In this document: piece after piece, positions 28,470 to 36,856 of the stretch
How positions within the stretch are numbered: the first letter of the stretch is position 1
How the letters are laid out: every line of letters starts with the position of its first letter
Assembly: GCA_018821985.1 (NCBI GenBank)
Contig: JAHJKP010000003.1
Coordinates: forward strand, 1 to 64,000
DNA: 64,000 nucleotides
Direction of reading: 5' to 3'
Source of the DNA: Pseudomonadota bacterium
GTDB taxonomy: Bacteria > Desulfobacterota > Desulfobulbia > Desulfobulbales > Desulfocapsaceae
Notes under the pieces: model-generated
The model's input: only the letters and a program-made list of their open reading frames with translations
Database searches by the model: none
What the model was told of the DNA's origin: nothing
Position numbers and translations under genes: made by a program

Positions 28470-28558
28470 GACAAATCCTCCTGGATTTTGAAAAGGTAGA
28501 TAGTCTATAGGGCTTCGCCAACAGTCTCAAAAGCTACAGACTCAACAAGCTGAGTACC

Positions 28559-29872
28559 TTAAATTTTCCGATTATCAACAACCCTCTGCGCTTTCCCCTC
28601 ACTGCGCTGAATAGTTCGGGGCTCCACCAATTGTACCTTACAGGTTACACCGAGCAAATCCTTGATGTCAGCCTGAATCTTACGGGTCAGTTTCTCAAGG
28701 TTCTTCACCTCATCAGAAAAAAGGGCCTCACTAACCTCCACCTTTACGGCCATGGTATCCATATTGCCTTCCCGGTTCACCACAATCTGGTAGTGAGGCT
28801 CCACTCCCTCAACTCCCATGAGCACATGCTCCACCTGAGAAGGGAATACGTTCACTCCACGGATGATCAGCATGTCATCGGTACGACCGGTGATCTTTTC
28901 CATGCGGACCATGGTTCTGCCGCAGGCGCACTTTTCATGAATGAGCCTGGAGATGTCCTTGGTCCGATAGCGGATCAGCGGGAAGGCCTCCTTGGTCAGG
29001 GTCGTGAACACCAGTTCCCCCTGCTCGCCCGGCGGCAGAACCTCACCCGTGTCGGGATCAATGATCTCAGGGAGGAAGTGATCTTCAAAGATATGCATCC
29101 CACGATCTGTTTCCAGACACTGCATGGCAACTCCCGGCCCTATCACCTCGGAAAGACCATAGATATCAACGGCCTTGATATTGAGTTTGCGCTCCACCTC
29201 ATCGCGCATGTTTTCACTCCAGGGTTCAGCACCAAAGATCCCCACCCGCAGGGCCAGGCTCTTGGGGTCAACTCCCAACTCTGCCATGGCATCGGCCAGA
29301 TTAAGGGCATAGGAAGGGGTGGCAAGAAGGACAGTGGAGCCAAAATCCTGCATGATGGTAATCTGCCGTTTGGTGTTACCGCCAGACACCGGAATAACCG
29401 TGGCCCCCAGTCGCTCCACCCCATAATGAGCACCGAGACCACCGGTAAAAAGACCATAGCCATAGGCATTGTGAACCATATCCCGGGAAGTGGCACCGGC
29501 ACAGGTCAAGGCGCGGGCCATGACCCCGGACCAGGTTTTAATATCTTTTTTGGTGTAGCCGACCACGGTCGGTTTACCAGTGGTACCGGATGAAGCGTGC
29601 ACCCGCACCACCTGTTCCATGGGAACAGTGAAAAGTCCGAAAGGATAATTATCCCGCAGGTCATCCTTGACCGTAAAAGGCAGCCTCTGCAGATCAGCAA
29701 GGCTCTGGATGTCGGCGGGCTTAACCCCGGCGGCATCCATCTTGGCCCGATAAGGGGCAACCGTAGCATAGACCCGGGCCACCAGATGCTTCAGCCGGGT
29801 CAATTGAATAGATTCAAGTCCGACCCGAGGCAGGGTCTCAATTTCTTCTTCCCAATAGAGGGTTGTCATCAC
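28559..29872 (-). CDS. paaK: Phenylacetate-CoA ligase (copy 2)
   Basis: 437 residues. It has the same order of motifs as copy 1: [53 protein letters not shown] and [16 protein letters not shown], with catalytic Lys in [14 protein letters not shown]. It stands directly after iorB. The aryl-CoA made by IorAB from aryl pyruvates could be converted to the free acid with ATP gain if the ligase runs backward. This reading comes from analogous archaeal pathways and is an inference. Confidence 0.93.
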   Translation of the reverse strand: MMTTLYWEEEIETLPRVGLESIQLTRLKHLVARVYATVAPYRAKMDAAGVKPADIQSLADLQRLPFTVKDDLRDNYPFGLFTVPMEQVVRVHASSGTTGKPTVVGYTKKDIKTWSGVMARALTCAGATSRDMVHNAYGYGLFTGGLGAHYGVERLGATVIPVSGGNTKRQITIMQDFGSTVLLATPSYALNLADAMAELGVDPKSLALRVGIFGAEPWSENMRDEVERKLNIKAVDIYGLSEVIGPGVAMQCLETDRGMHIFEDHFLPEIIDPDTGEVLPPGEQGELVFTTLTKEAFPLIRYRTKDISRLIHEKCACGRTMVRMEKITGRTDDMLIIRGVNVFPSQVEHVLMGVEGVEPHYQIVVNREGNMDTMAVKVEVSEALFSDEVKNLEKLTRKIQADIKDLLGVTCKVQLVEPRTIQRSEGKAQRVVDNRKI

Positions 29873-29930
29873 CTACTCCTCATCCATGATAATCATGTCA
29901 AAAGTCATCAAGAAGATGGCTAAGTAAAAG

Positions 29931-30512
29931 TTATTGGCTGACCTTTCTGCCAGCGGCAAAGGCCTGCAGATTTACATCGCGGAATCGTGCCGGAACCCGG
30001 GCGCTGATAATCCCTTCATAGACTGAAGCGTCCATGGGCAGGAAAGTGGAAACTGCACCCACCATCACCACGTTAGCGGTTCGCACCTCGCCCACTTCCC
30101 GCGCCAGGTCAAAGGCATCCACCAGTACCACCTTGATTCCCAGAGAGCTGATATGATTCAGGACATCTTCCGGATAACTGGTCTGACCGGTGGCCACTGC
30201 CGGCGGCAGAATCTTCTGGGTATTGACGATCACCGTGCTCCCCTTATGAAGATAGGGCAGATAGCGAACGGCCTCCATCATCTCAAAGGCCACTTGGATA
30301 TCGGCCCGCCCCGGCTCAATCAAAGGGGAATAGACCTTATCTCCATAGCGCAACTGGGCCGTTACCGACCCGCCACGTTGGGCCATGCCATGCACTTCAC
30401 TTTTTTTGGCGTCATACCCTGCCGCCAGCAGGGCATAGGCCATGATCTCACTGGCCAGCAGAATTCCCTGGCCGCCAACACCCGAAAAAAGAATATTTCC
30501 CTGCGCTCCCAT
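29931..30512 (-). CDS. iorB: Indolepyruvate oxidoreductase subunit beta
   Basis: 193 residues of the pyruvate/2-oxoacid oxidoreductase gamma-type fold: ILFSGVGGQGILLASEIMAYA, KKSEVHGMAQRGGSVTAQLR and EPGRADIQVAFEMMEAVRYL. It pairs with IorA to oxidise indole-, phenyl- and hydroxyphenylpyruvate to the CoA thioester while reducing ferredoxin. The two genes are separated by two bases, so they are co-translated. Confidence 0.94.
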   Translation of the reverse strand: MGAQGNILFSGVGGQGILLASEIMAYALLAAGYDAKKSEVHGMAQRGGSVTAQLRYGDKVYSPLIEPGRADIQVAFEMMEAVRYLPYLHKGSTVIVNTQKILPPAVATGQTSYPEDVLNHISSLGIKVVLVDAFDLAREVGEVRTANVVMVGAVSTFLPMDASVYEGIISARVPARFRDVNLQAFAAGRKVSQ

Positions 30513-30514
30513 TC

Positions 30515-32320
30515 CTATGCCTCCTGCCTGACGATGGCGTCGAATTTACAGAGCGCCCGACACTGGCCGCAACCGTTACACTGCACCTCATTAATCAAGG
30601 CAAAACCTTTCTGCTTTTCCTTGTACCCGAGCGACTTTGCCTTTTCAGGACCCACGGGGTTCCAACTGATTGCAGGACAGCCAAGCCGGACACAGGCCAT
30701 ACAACCAGTGCAACTGGCCATCTGGGTACGATAAGGAATATTTGCGGCCTTTTTCATCTCAGGAATGAGCACACAAGGCGCCCTGGCAATAACCACTGAG
30801 GCCTCATCACGCTCCAGTGCCTTGTCCAGCACCTTGCGGCAGCCATTGATGTCATGGGGATTAACAATATCCACATGCTTGACTCCGACCGCCCTACACA
30901 GGGCCTCAAGATCAATGGCATTGGCGGCCTCACCTTTGATGCTATAGCCAGAAGCGGGGTTGTTCTGCTGACCGGTCATGGCCGTGATCCGGTTATCGAG
31001 AATGATCAGTAGGGAGCTGGAACCATTATAAACAGTATTGATCAGACCGGACAAACCGGTATGAATAAAGGTGGAGTCCCCAATAACCGACACCACCTTC
31101 CCCTTGGCATCATCACCGAGGGCCTTGGCCATACCATGGGCAATCCCCACCGATGCCCCCATACAGACACAGGAATCCATGGCTGAAAGAGGTGGCAGAA
31201 AACCCAGGGTATAACAACCGATATCCCCGGAGACAAAAACCTTCATCCGCGACAGGTTGTAAAATATGCCCCGATGCGGACAGCCGGCACACATGTTGGG
31301 CGGACGCATGGGCAGCGCCACCGGAGCAAAAAGCTCAGTAACTGATGCGAGGTCAATGGACTTACGGACAATAGCGGTGTTCAGCTCTCCTTGACTGGGA
31401 ATCAGATCCTTCCCATGGCAGGCAATCCCCATGGCCTTGATATGCAGCTCCAGAAAAGGATCGAGTTCCTCCACAACATACAATTGATCAACGCTTTTGG
31501 CAAAATCACGAATCATCTGTTCCGGCAGGGGCCAGCACATCCCAAGTTTGAGGACTTTTGCCTCTGGAAAGGACGCTTTTACATAGAGATACGAGACACT
31601 TGAGGTGATAAAACCACGGTGGGAATCACCCTTTTCCACCACATTATACGGTGCGCTCTCAGCCATGTCCCGCAAGAGGCGCATTCGTTCTTCCACCACC
31701 ACCCGACGAGCACGGGCATTACCAGGCAGCATGACAAACTTTGCCGGCATCTTTTCAATTCCAGGGGGGACCGAAGAGCTCAGCATCTCTCCTTTTGTGA
31801 TCACCCCTTTGACATGGGCAATCCGGGTCGTGATTCGAAACAGGACCGGGGTATCATACTCCTCACTGATAGCAAAGGCCAGCTTGAGCAGTTCTTTGGC
31901 CTCCGCAGGGTCAGAGGGTTCCAGCATGGGCAGCTTGGCGGCGAAGGCATAATTCCGGCTGTCCTGCTCATTCTGGGACGAATGCATCTCAGGGTCATCG
32001 GCCACAATCACTACTAATCCTCCCCTTACCCCGGTATAGGAGGCGGTGAAGAGGGGGTCAGCAGCCACATTCAGACCAACATGCTTCATGGTGGCCAAGG
32101 CTCGGACGCCCGCAAAAGAGGCACCGATTGCCACCTCAAGGCCGACTTTTTCATTAGGCGCCCACTCGGTATACACGCCCTCATAGCGCGAGAGATTCTC
32201 CAGAATTTCAGTGGATGGGGTACCGGGATAGCCGGACGCAACCTTAACCCCAGCCTCATAAGCCGCCAAGGCAATGGCCTCATTCCCCGACATCCAAAGG
32301 GGATCTGTTCTTTCCGTCAC
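30515..32320 (-). CDS. iorA: Indolepyruvate oxidoreductase subunit alpha
   Basis: 601 residues starting at GTG 32320, behind AGGAG at good spacing. The N-terminal part is the pyrimidine-binding half (GNEAIALAAYEAGVKVASGYPGTPSTE). The central part binds TPP (GDIGCYTLGFLPPLSAMDSCVCMGAS, then GDSTFIHTGLSGLINTVYN with ILDNRITAMTGQQ). The C terminus holds two [4Fe-4S] ferredoxin motifs: CTGCMACVRLGCP and CNGCGQCRALC. It works in the cytoplasm and delivers electrons to ferredoxin. It is the first gene of the minus-strand metabolic cluster. Confidence 0.95.
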   Translation of the reverse strand: MTERTDPLWMSGNEAIALAAYEAGVKVASGYPGTPSTEILENLSRYEGVYTEWAPNEKVGLEVAIGASFAGVRALATMKHVGLNVAADPLFTASYTGVRGGLVVIVADDPEMHSSQNEQDSRNYAFAAKLPMLEPSDPAEAKELLKLAFAISEEYDTPVLFRITTRIAHVKGVITKGEMLSSSVPPGIEKMPAKFVMLPGNARARRVVVEERMRLLRDMAESAPYNVVEKGDSHRGFITSSVSYLYVKASFPEAKVLKLGMCWPLPEQMIRDFAKSVDQLYVVEELDPFLELHIKAMGIACHGKDLIPSQGELNTAIVRKSIDLASVTELFAPVALPMRPPNMCAGCPHRGIFYNLSRMKVFVSGDIGCYTLGFLPPLSAMDSCVCMGASVGIAHGMAKALGDDAKGKVVSVIGDSTFIHTGLSGLINTVYNGSSSLLIILDNRITAMTGQQNNPASGYSIKGEAANAIDLEALCRAVGVKHVDIVNPHDINGCRKVLDKALERDEASVVIARAPCVLIPEMKKAANIPYRTQMASCTGCMACVRLGCPAISWNPVGPEKAKSLGYKEKQKGFALINEVQCNGCGQCRALCKFDAIVRQEA

Positions 32321-32343
32321 GTTAAACTCCTGAGTTTTTTTAT

Positions 32344-32383
32344 AAAAAAGGTAACTGTTCAGGTGTTTAGCCTGAGCAGTTAC
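32344..32383 (-). terminator. Terminator after the VCBS-repeat gene
   Basis: A 13-bp stem with one mismatch (GTAACTG/CAGTTAC core) is followed on the minus strand by CTTTTTT. It lies 22 bases past the stop of the 32405 gene and separates it from iorA. Confidence 0.85.
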
Positions 32384-32404
32384 AAAAGAATAATCAAGGA
32401 CAGT

Positions 32405-34114
32405 CTACTGTTCCTGCGCCTTAAACTGCAAAGGATAAACCAGCAGCATCGACTCATCGGCTGTCAGTATATCCCCAAAACTCCCTTGGGCCACGACACC
32501 AACAGAAAGCTCTTCAACACCATCCTTCAGCGGCAGATGATGGGAACGGGCATCATAATCAACCACATATCCATCAATCTTTCTGGTCCTCCAGAGCTCC
32601 TGGAGTCCCACACCATTCCACTTCAAACCGAGCATGGTCCCCGACTGAAAAACCTGACTACTGCGAACCAGACTGGTCCAGGTGGCAGTATTAGCGTTCA
32701 CAATTATATCATCAATACCGTCCCCATCGACATCAGTCACCAGGATCCGTGAAGGGACATACAGCTCTTCAAAAAGAATATCCGTAGCGCCGTCAACCAT
32801 TTTGGTCGCACCCCTTCTGGCGCCGGTCTGCTGCGTCATCTGCATGGCCGACTTCCCACCGATAAAACGCTTAGTCGCACCATAACGGTCTTCACTCTTC
32901 CACAGCAACTTGCCACTCTGTTTCATCACCAGTAATTTATTCCACTGGTCAAGGGCCACAACCTCCCACTCACCATCACCGTCAAGATCCGCAAAAGAAA
33001 AATCAAAGATATTCACCCTGGAAGGCACAGGTAGACGTTCCTCACCAACAAGTTGGGAACCATCACGGGTCAGGATATAGATGGGACCGCTGATGGCCAC
33101 ACCCTCAGATCCCGCCCTCTGTCCAGCCAATACCACACCAAGTCCAGGTACCTTGACTGGACGGATATAATATCGGGCGTCTTCAAAAAGAGTCACCATC
33201 TCCTTCCCGTCCCATTCCACACCCATTGAACCAGGCATAGCAGTATCAGCGGCGCTGATATAGATCTCAGCCTTGCCATTCCCATTCAGATCGGCCACAT
33301 TCACCGCATGGATCTTATAACGGACAAGCAGTTTAATCTGGGCAAACTCCGAAAGACGTCCCGCATTCAATTTATAAACCACTACCTTCTCTCGGTCAGC
33401 CATGACCACCTCCATCACGCCATCGCCATCGACATCACCGACGGCGATCCCTTCCAGCGATAACGGCACATTGCGGGTCTTGAAAAACTGGCTCGCCCCC
33501 TCACTCCACAACAGAGACGAATTTCCAAAACCGGCTGTGGCCCTGAAGGTACGATCAGGGTGAGCTGTCTGCAGGGCCACTGACTCTGCGCCTGCAACCG
33601 CAGACTGGGGAACTGCGACACTGTCTGGCCGTTTTCTGCCGAAGGTTTTCTCAATGATTCCCCAAGCGAGAACATCAATGGCCGTCATCACGTCCCCTTC
33701 TTTGGCAGCCGTAGCGTAAAAGGTTTCACTGCTCTTTGCTGCCACTGAATAGACACGGGCATCAAAACTCATGCCCCCACCAAGCGAGGTGACACTTCCA
33801 TAGAGAAGATAGTCCGCCCCCATTTTTACAGCCAGAGCTTGCAATTGTTTCGGGTCAGGCTTGCCCCCTATACCCAGAGTGGCTTCCACGACTTTCCTAT
33901 CAACAGCCACAACACCGGCCTCGGCAGACAAACGACTGGCGAGCATCTCGCCCAGACCATCACGAAGATAGGACATATCCTTGGAGGCATTCACGGTAAA
34001 GGGCAGAAAGGCCACCACCGAATGCTTCTCGGCAGCATGAGCCGTAGAAAGAGACAACAATAAGGAAAAAAAGACAGAGACAAACGAGAGACGAGACAAT
34101 AAATAAATTTTCAT
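32405..34114 (-). CDS. Exported FG-GAP/VCBS-repeat protein
   Basis: 569 residues from ATG 34114, chosen for the signal peptide (MKIYLLSRLSFVSVFFSLLL, cut after AHA). Residues about 25-170 resemble the FlgO/TolB-like domain: VVAFLPFTVNASKDMSYL, then KMGADYLLYGSVTSLGGG. The rest holds FG-GAP/VCBS beta-propeller-like repeats with Ca-binding loops: VGDVDGDGVMEVV, VADLNGNGKAEIY, FADLDGDGEWEVV and VTDVDGDGIDDII. It is predicted to be periplasmic or outer-membrane associated. The function is unknown; the locus is a single gene closed by its own terminator. Confidence 0.85.
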   Translation of the reverse strand: MKIYLLSRLSFVSVFFSLLLSLSTAHAAEKHSVVAFLPFTVNASKDMSYLRDGLGEMLASRLSAEAGVVAVDRKVVEATLGIGGKPDPKQLQALAVKMGADYLLYGSVTSLGGGMSFDARVYSVAAKSSETFYATAAKEGDVMTAIDVLAWGIIEKTFGRKRPDSVAVPQSAVAGAESVALQTAHPDRTFRATAGFGNSSLLWSEGASQFFKTRNVPLSLEGIAVGDVDGDGVMEVVMADREKVVVYKLNAGRLSEFAQIKLLVRYKIHAVNVADLNGNGKAEIYISAADTAMPGSMGVEWDGKEMVTLFEDARYYIRPVKVPGLGVVLAGQRAGSEGVAISGPIYILTRDGSQLVGEERLPVPSRVNIFDFSFADLDGDGEWEVVALDQWNKLLVMKQSGKLLWKSEDRYGATKRFIGGKSAMQMTQQTGARRGATKMVDGATDILFEELYVPSRILVTDVDGDGIDDIIVNANTATWTSLVRSSQVFQSGTMLGLKWNGVGLQELWRTRKIDGYVVDYDARSHHLPLKDGVEELSVGVVAQGSFGDILTADESMLLVYPLQFKAQEQ

Positions 34115-34609
34115 AATGAATTCCATGTACGAAGACGTGAACAGGGTACGCAGACAACTACACCTGCAGTGAGTTACAACATGATCAGTACCTGCTTCCA
34201 AAGAAGGCAATGTCTTTCCTGATACCACAAGAAATAATACAGACCAACTGACATCTTTCTGAAAAATTCTTCATGAAGAACCACCTGTGCAGGAAAACAA
34301 TCTGAAAGGCCTAACTGTAAAAGACATTACTCTTGGAGGAAAAGCACTCTTGCCTTTTATTCTCACAACCTTCGGCATTATCAGCCAGGGAATCGCTCAC
34401 ACAAAAGCGCAACTCTGAGCTGCAGAACAGACAAAACAAAGTACTCCGAAATGTGAAAAAGAGGCAAGTTTTTTTTAACACTGTTCATAAACCCAAAATT
34501 CAACTTGAGGGACATCGCAACATTCCCCTGAAATTGGTCAGTGACCATGAGAAAATTATAAACTTGATCAGAGACTGATCAGCGTTCAACAAAGATTGAA
34601 GATACCGGC

Positions 34610-34743
34610 GGTGTGGATACACCTTTTGCAGGAAAATACGACTTCAGACTGCCTGCAAGGGTTTGTTGGGATCGCCCCAATTATATAGTAGTGCAGGGAT
34701 GTCTAATTTCCTCTTTACAAACTGGAAAGAGGAATTTTTTTTT
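34610..34743 (+). ncRNA. Candidate structured small RNA
   Basis: Four successive hairpins end in a plus-strand terminator: GGTGT-GGAT-ACACC (34610-34623), TTGCAGG with CCTGCAA (34626-34658), TTGGG with CCCAA (34666-34680), and the terminator stem. No gene with a convincing start precedes the terminator, so an independent small RNA is the simplest reading. No known family or clear promoter was recognised. Confidence 0.35.
34708..34743 (+). terminator. Rho-independent terminator, plus strand
   Basis: A perfect 9-bp stem (TTCCTCTTT with AAAGAGGAA) and a nine-base loop are followed by nine T. Both flanking protein genes are on the minus strand, so this implies an unannotated plus-strand transcript. 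Confidence 0.8.
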
Positions 34744-34906
34744 ATTCACTGAAATCGACAGACCTGCTACGGCAAAAAGGATTGGTCTGAATCGGAGAGG
34801 TAGAGCAGCGGTAAGGAAACCAGACAACAATGCCATCCTGTCACTGGAGCACCGGAATTCTCAAGGTGAGACCCGTTACCTGAGCCTCGCTTCGTCGCTG
34901 ACATGA

Positions 34907-34964
34907 AAAGCAGCCCTAAAAGCGATGACGTATCTCTGCTGTCATTGTTTTCCAGGGCTGCTTT
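34907..34964 (-). terminator. Hairpin downstream of nhaD
   Basis: An 11-bp perfect stem (AAAGCAGCCCT with AGGGCTGCTTT) encloses a 36-base loop. On the minus strand it lies 76 bases after the nhaD stop and ends in TTTT, so it is a weak terminator or a 3' mRNA structure. Confidence 0.5.
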
Positions 34965-35039
34965 ATCTGCAGAAATTCCTCCTGGTACCGGCTAAGGGCC
35001 GTTACGCTGCTGCAGTGTTACATTTTTTCGATTGACGGC

Positions 35040-36479
35040 TTACTGAACAAACAGTCTGCTGTTAATCAGAAAATGGATATATATACTGGCAGCATAGCCG
35101 AGAGCAATCACCGGTGTCCATTTTAGATGGCCAAAAAAGGTATACATGCCACGGGCCTGCCCCATGAGACCAACCCCGGCGGCTGAACCGATGGAGAGTA
35201 AACTGCCGCCGACACCGGCAGTGAGGGTAACCAGCAGCCACTGCCCTTCAGACATGTCAGGCATCATAGTGAGCACGGCAAACATCACCGGGATGTTATC
35301 AACAATAGCTGAAAGAATGCCCACCGTGATATTGGCCGAGGTGGCACCCCACCCGGTGTACATGGTCTGCGAAGCCAGAGCCAGATAGCCGATAAAACCG
35401 AGACCGCCAACACAGAGGATGACCCCGTAGAAGAACATCAAGGTATCCCACTCAGCCCGGGCAATGTGTTTGAAGACATCAAAGGCAACCGTATCACCAA
35501 GCTGTTCATCCGTATCCGAGTTTCGTCTTCTTACAGACTCACCCTGCTTCTTATGAGTTTTCTGCAGATAGAAGCCGAAGAACTTCAGATAAGCAAGACC
35601 GGTCATCATCCCCATCATAGGTGGCAGGCTCAGGAAGTTGTGGAAGCTCACCGCCGTACAGATGGTCAGCAGGAAGAGAACCATCACCACCACACCGCCG
35701 CGTTTCATATTAACATCAATCTCGCAGGTCGTCGGCTGGGCATTGGGGACGGCAAAACTCATGATCAGAGCAGGAACCAGCCAGTTAACGGCCGAGGGAA
35801 CGAAGAGGTTAAAGAAACCCCAGAAATCAATGACGCCTTTCTGCCAGACCATGAGGGTGGTGATGTCGCCAAAGGGTGAAAAGGCGCCGCCGGCATTGGC
35901 CGCCACCACAATATTGACACAGGCCATACTGACAAATTTAGCGTTATCTTTACCAATGGCCAAGACCACAGCACACATAAGCAGGGCAGTGGTGAGGTTA
36001 TCGGCAACAGGTGAAATGAAAAAAGCGAGCAGACCGGTTATCCAGAAGAGCTTGCGCAGAGAAAAACCGCCGCGGACCAGACGAACCCGCAGGGCCTCAA
36101 AGACCTGCCGTTCTTCCATGGCATTGATATAGGTCATGGCTACCAGCAGGAAGAGAAAGAGCTCGGCATATTCAAGGATATTGTGACGAACAGCGACCTC
36201 GACAACATGAGGCAGACCGTGGGCGGTGTAGATATACCCGATCATTCCCCAGATCAGTCCTGCAGCCAGCAGCACCGGTTTTGATTTACGGAGATGAATG
36301 AACTCCTCACTCATGACCAGCAAATAAGCCACGACAAAAATACCCAGGGCGGCATAACCTATACCATGGACAGTGAGGTCAAGATTGCTACCATGGGCGG
36401 CTTCAGCAGCAAGAGCCAATGTCGGTAGTTGAAGCCAGGCAAAAAAGGCCAGCAATAGAGGGGGGATAATTCGCTTCAC
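35040..36479 (-). CDS. nhaD: Na+/H+ antiporter NhaD
   Basis: 479 residues, about 12 membrane helices after an N-terminal hydrophobic segment. It is of the arsenite/ion-transporter (IT) superfamily. NhaD-type stretches include FFISPVADNLTTALLMCAVV, ANAGGAFSPFGDITTLMVW and SAIVDNIPVMFAVLTM. It exports sodium in exchange for protons, supporting pH and salt balance in a marine or brackish cell. The start is GTG 36479, nine bases after GAGGAGA. An inverted repeat GATATG-TGC-CATATC at 36533-36547 lies in its leader and could be an operator. The gene stands alone. Confidence 0.93.
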   Translation of the reverse strand: MKRIIPPLLLAFFAWLQLPTLALAAEAAHGSNLDLTVHGIGYAALGIFVVAYLLVMSEEFIHLRKSKPVLLAAGLIWGMIGYIYTAHGLPHVVEVAVRHNILEYAELFLFLLVAMTYINAMEERQVFEALRVRLVRGGFSLRKLFWITGLLAFFISPVADNLTTALLMCAVVLAIGKDNAKFVSMACVNIVVAANAGGAFSPFGDITTLMVWQKGVIDFWGFFNLFVPSAVNWLVPALIMSFAVPNAQPTTCEIDVNMKRGGVVVMVLFLLTICTAVSFHNFLSLPPMMGMMTGLAYLKFFGFYLQKTHKKQGESVRRRNSDTDEQLGDTVAFDVFKHIARAEWDTLMFFYGVILCVGGLGFIGYLALASQTMYTGWGATSANITVGILSAIVDNIPVMFAVLTMMPDMSEGQWLLVTLTAGVGGSLLSIGSAAGVGLMGQARGMYTFFGHLKWTPVIALGYAASIYIHFLINSRLFVQ

Positions 36480-36612
36480 AATGAGTTCTCCTCGATTTTC
36501 AGATGCAAAACAGGTTGATTACAGCTTGGACGATATGTGCCATATCTCTACACGCCCACATTTCTTTCGTCCACAAAAAAAAATGCCGCCTGCTGGCTCG
36601 TGACAAAGAGAA

Positions 36613-36756
36613 TCAAGGTTCCCTATCGTAGGAAAGTCCAACCATTACTGAACCATCCTTCGATGCTTCCTTGGTAACAAGCAGGGTCGTACATGCCAGT
36701 GCACTTACAGCACCGATTACGTCCCATGCAAGAACAGCTACTATCAGTTTTTTCAT
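36613..36756 (-). pseudogene. Truncated C69-family dipeptidase fragment
   Basis: A 47-codon frame from ATG 36756, with GGGAG at good spacing, to TGA 36613. It reads as a signal peptide followed by the mature N terminus ACTTLLVTKEASKDGS, where family C69 (PepD-type) dipeptidases have their catalytic N-terminal Cys after propeptide cleavage. The match stops after about 25 mature residues; the usual length is about 450-550. The rest of the gene is not found downstream, so this is a truncated remnant. Another frame over the same bases is an unlikely shadow. Confidence 0.7.
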
Positions 36757-36856
36757 ACGCTTCACTCCCGTTTCTGATTAGCAACGAATCTCGGCAGATA
36801 AGAATAGCGGCCAAGAAAAATAGAAAAGGCTTGTTTACGTAAAGGATATCAGGAGG

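Larger units (their letters stand above)
34115..35039. other. Long intergenic region with possible small RNA
   Basis: 925 bases between two minus-strand genes. Weak open frames at 34333-34578 and 34613-34906 lack recognisable sequence or RBS, and the second is crossed by a plus-strand terminator. Structured elements at 34610-34743 and 34907-34964 are listed separately. Nothing else is recognised. Confidence 0.6.

Noticed and set aside
34613-34906. 97-codon plus-strand frame in the long gap
   Set aside because: A rho-independent terminator (34708-34743) lies inside it, and it has no recognisable sequence.
36623-36814. 63-codon minus-strand frame
   Set aside because: It is out of phase with the C69 fragment, which has the RBS and signal peptide.
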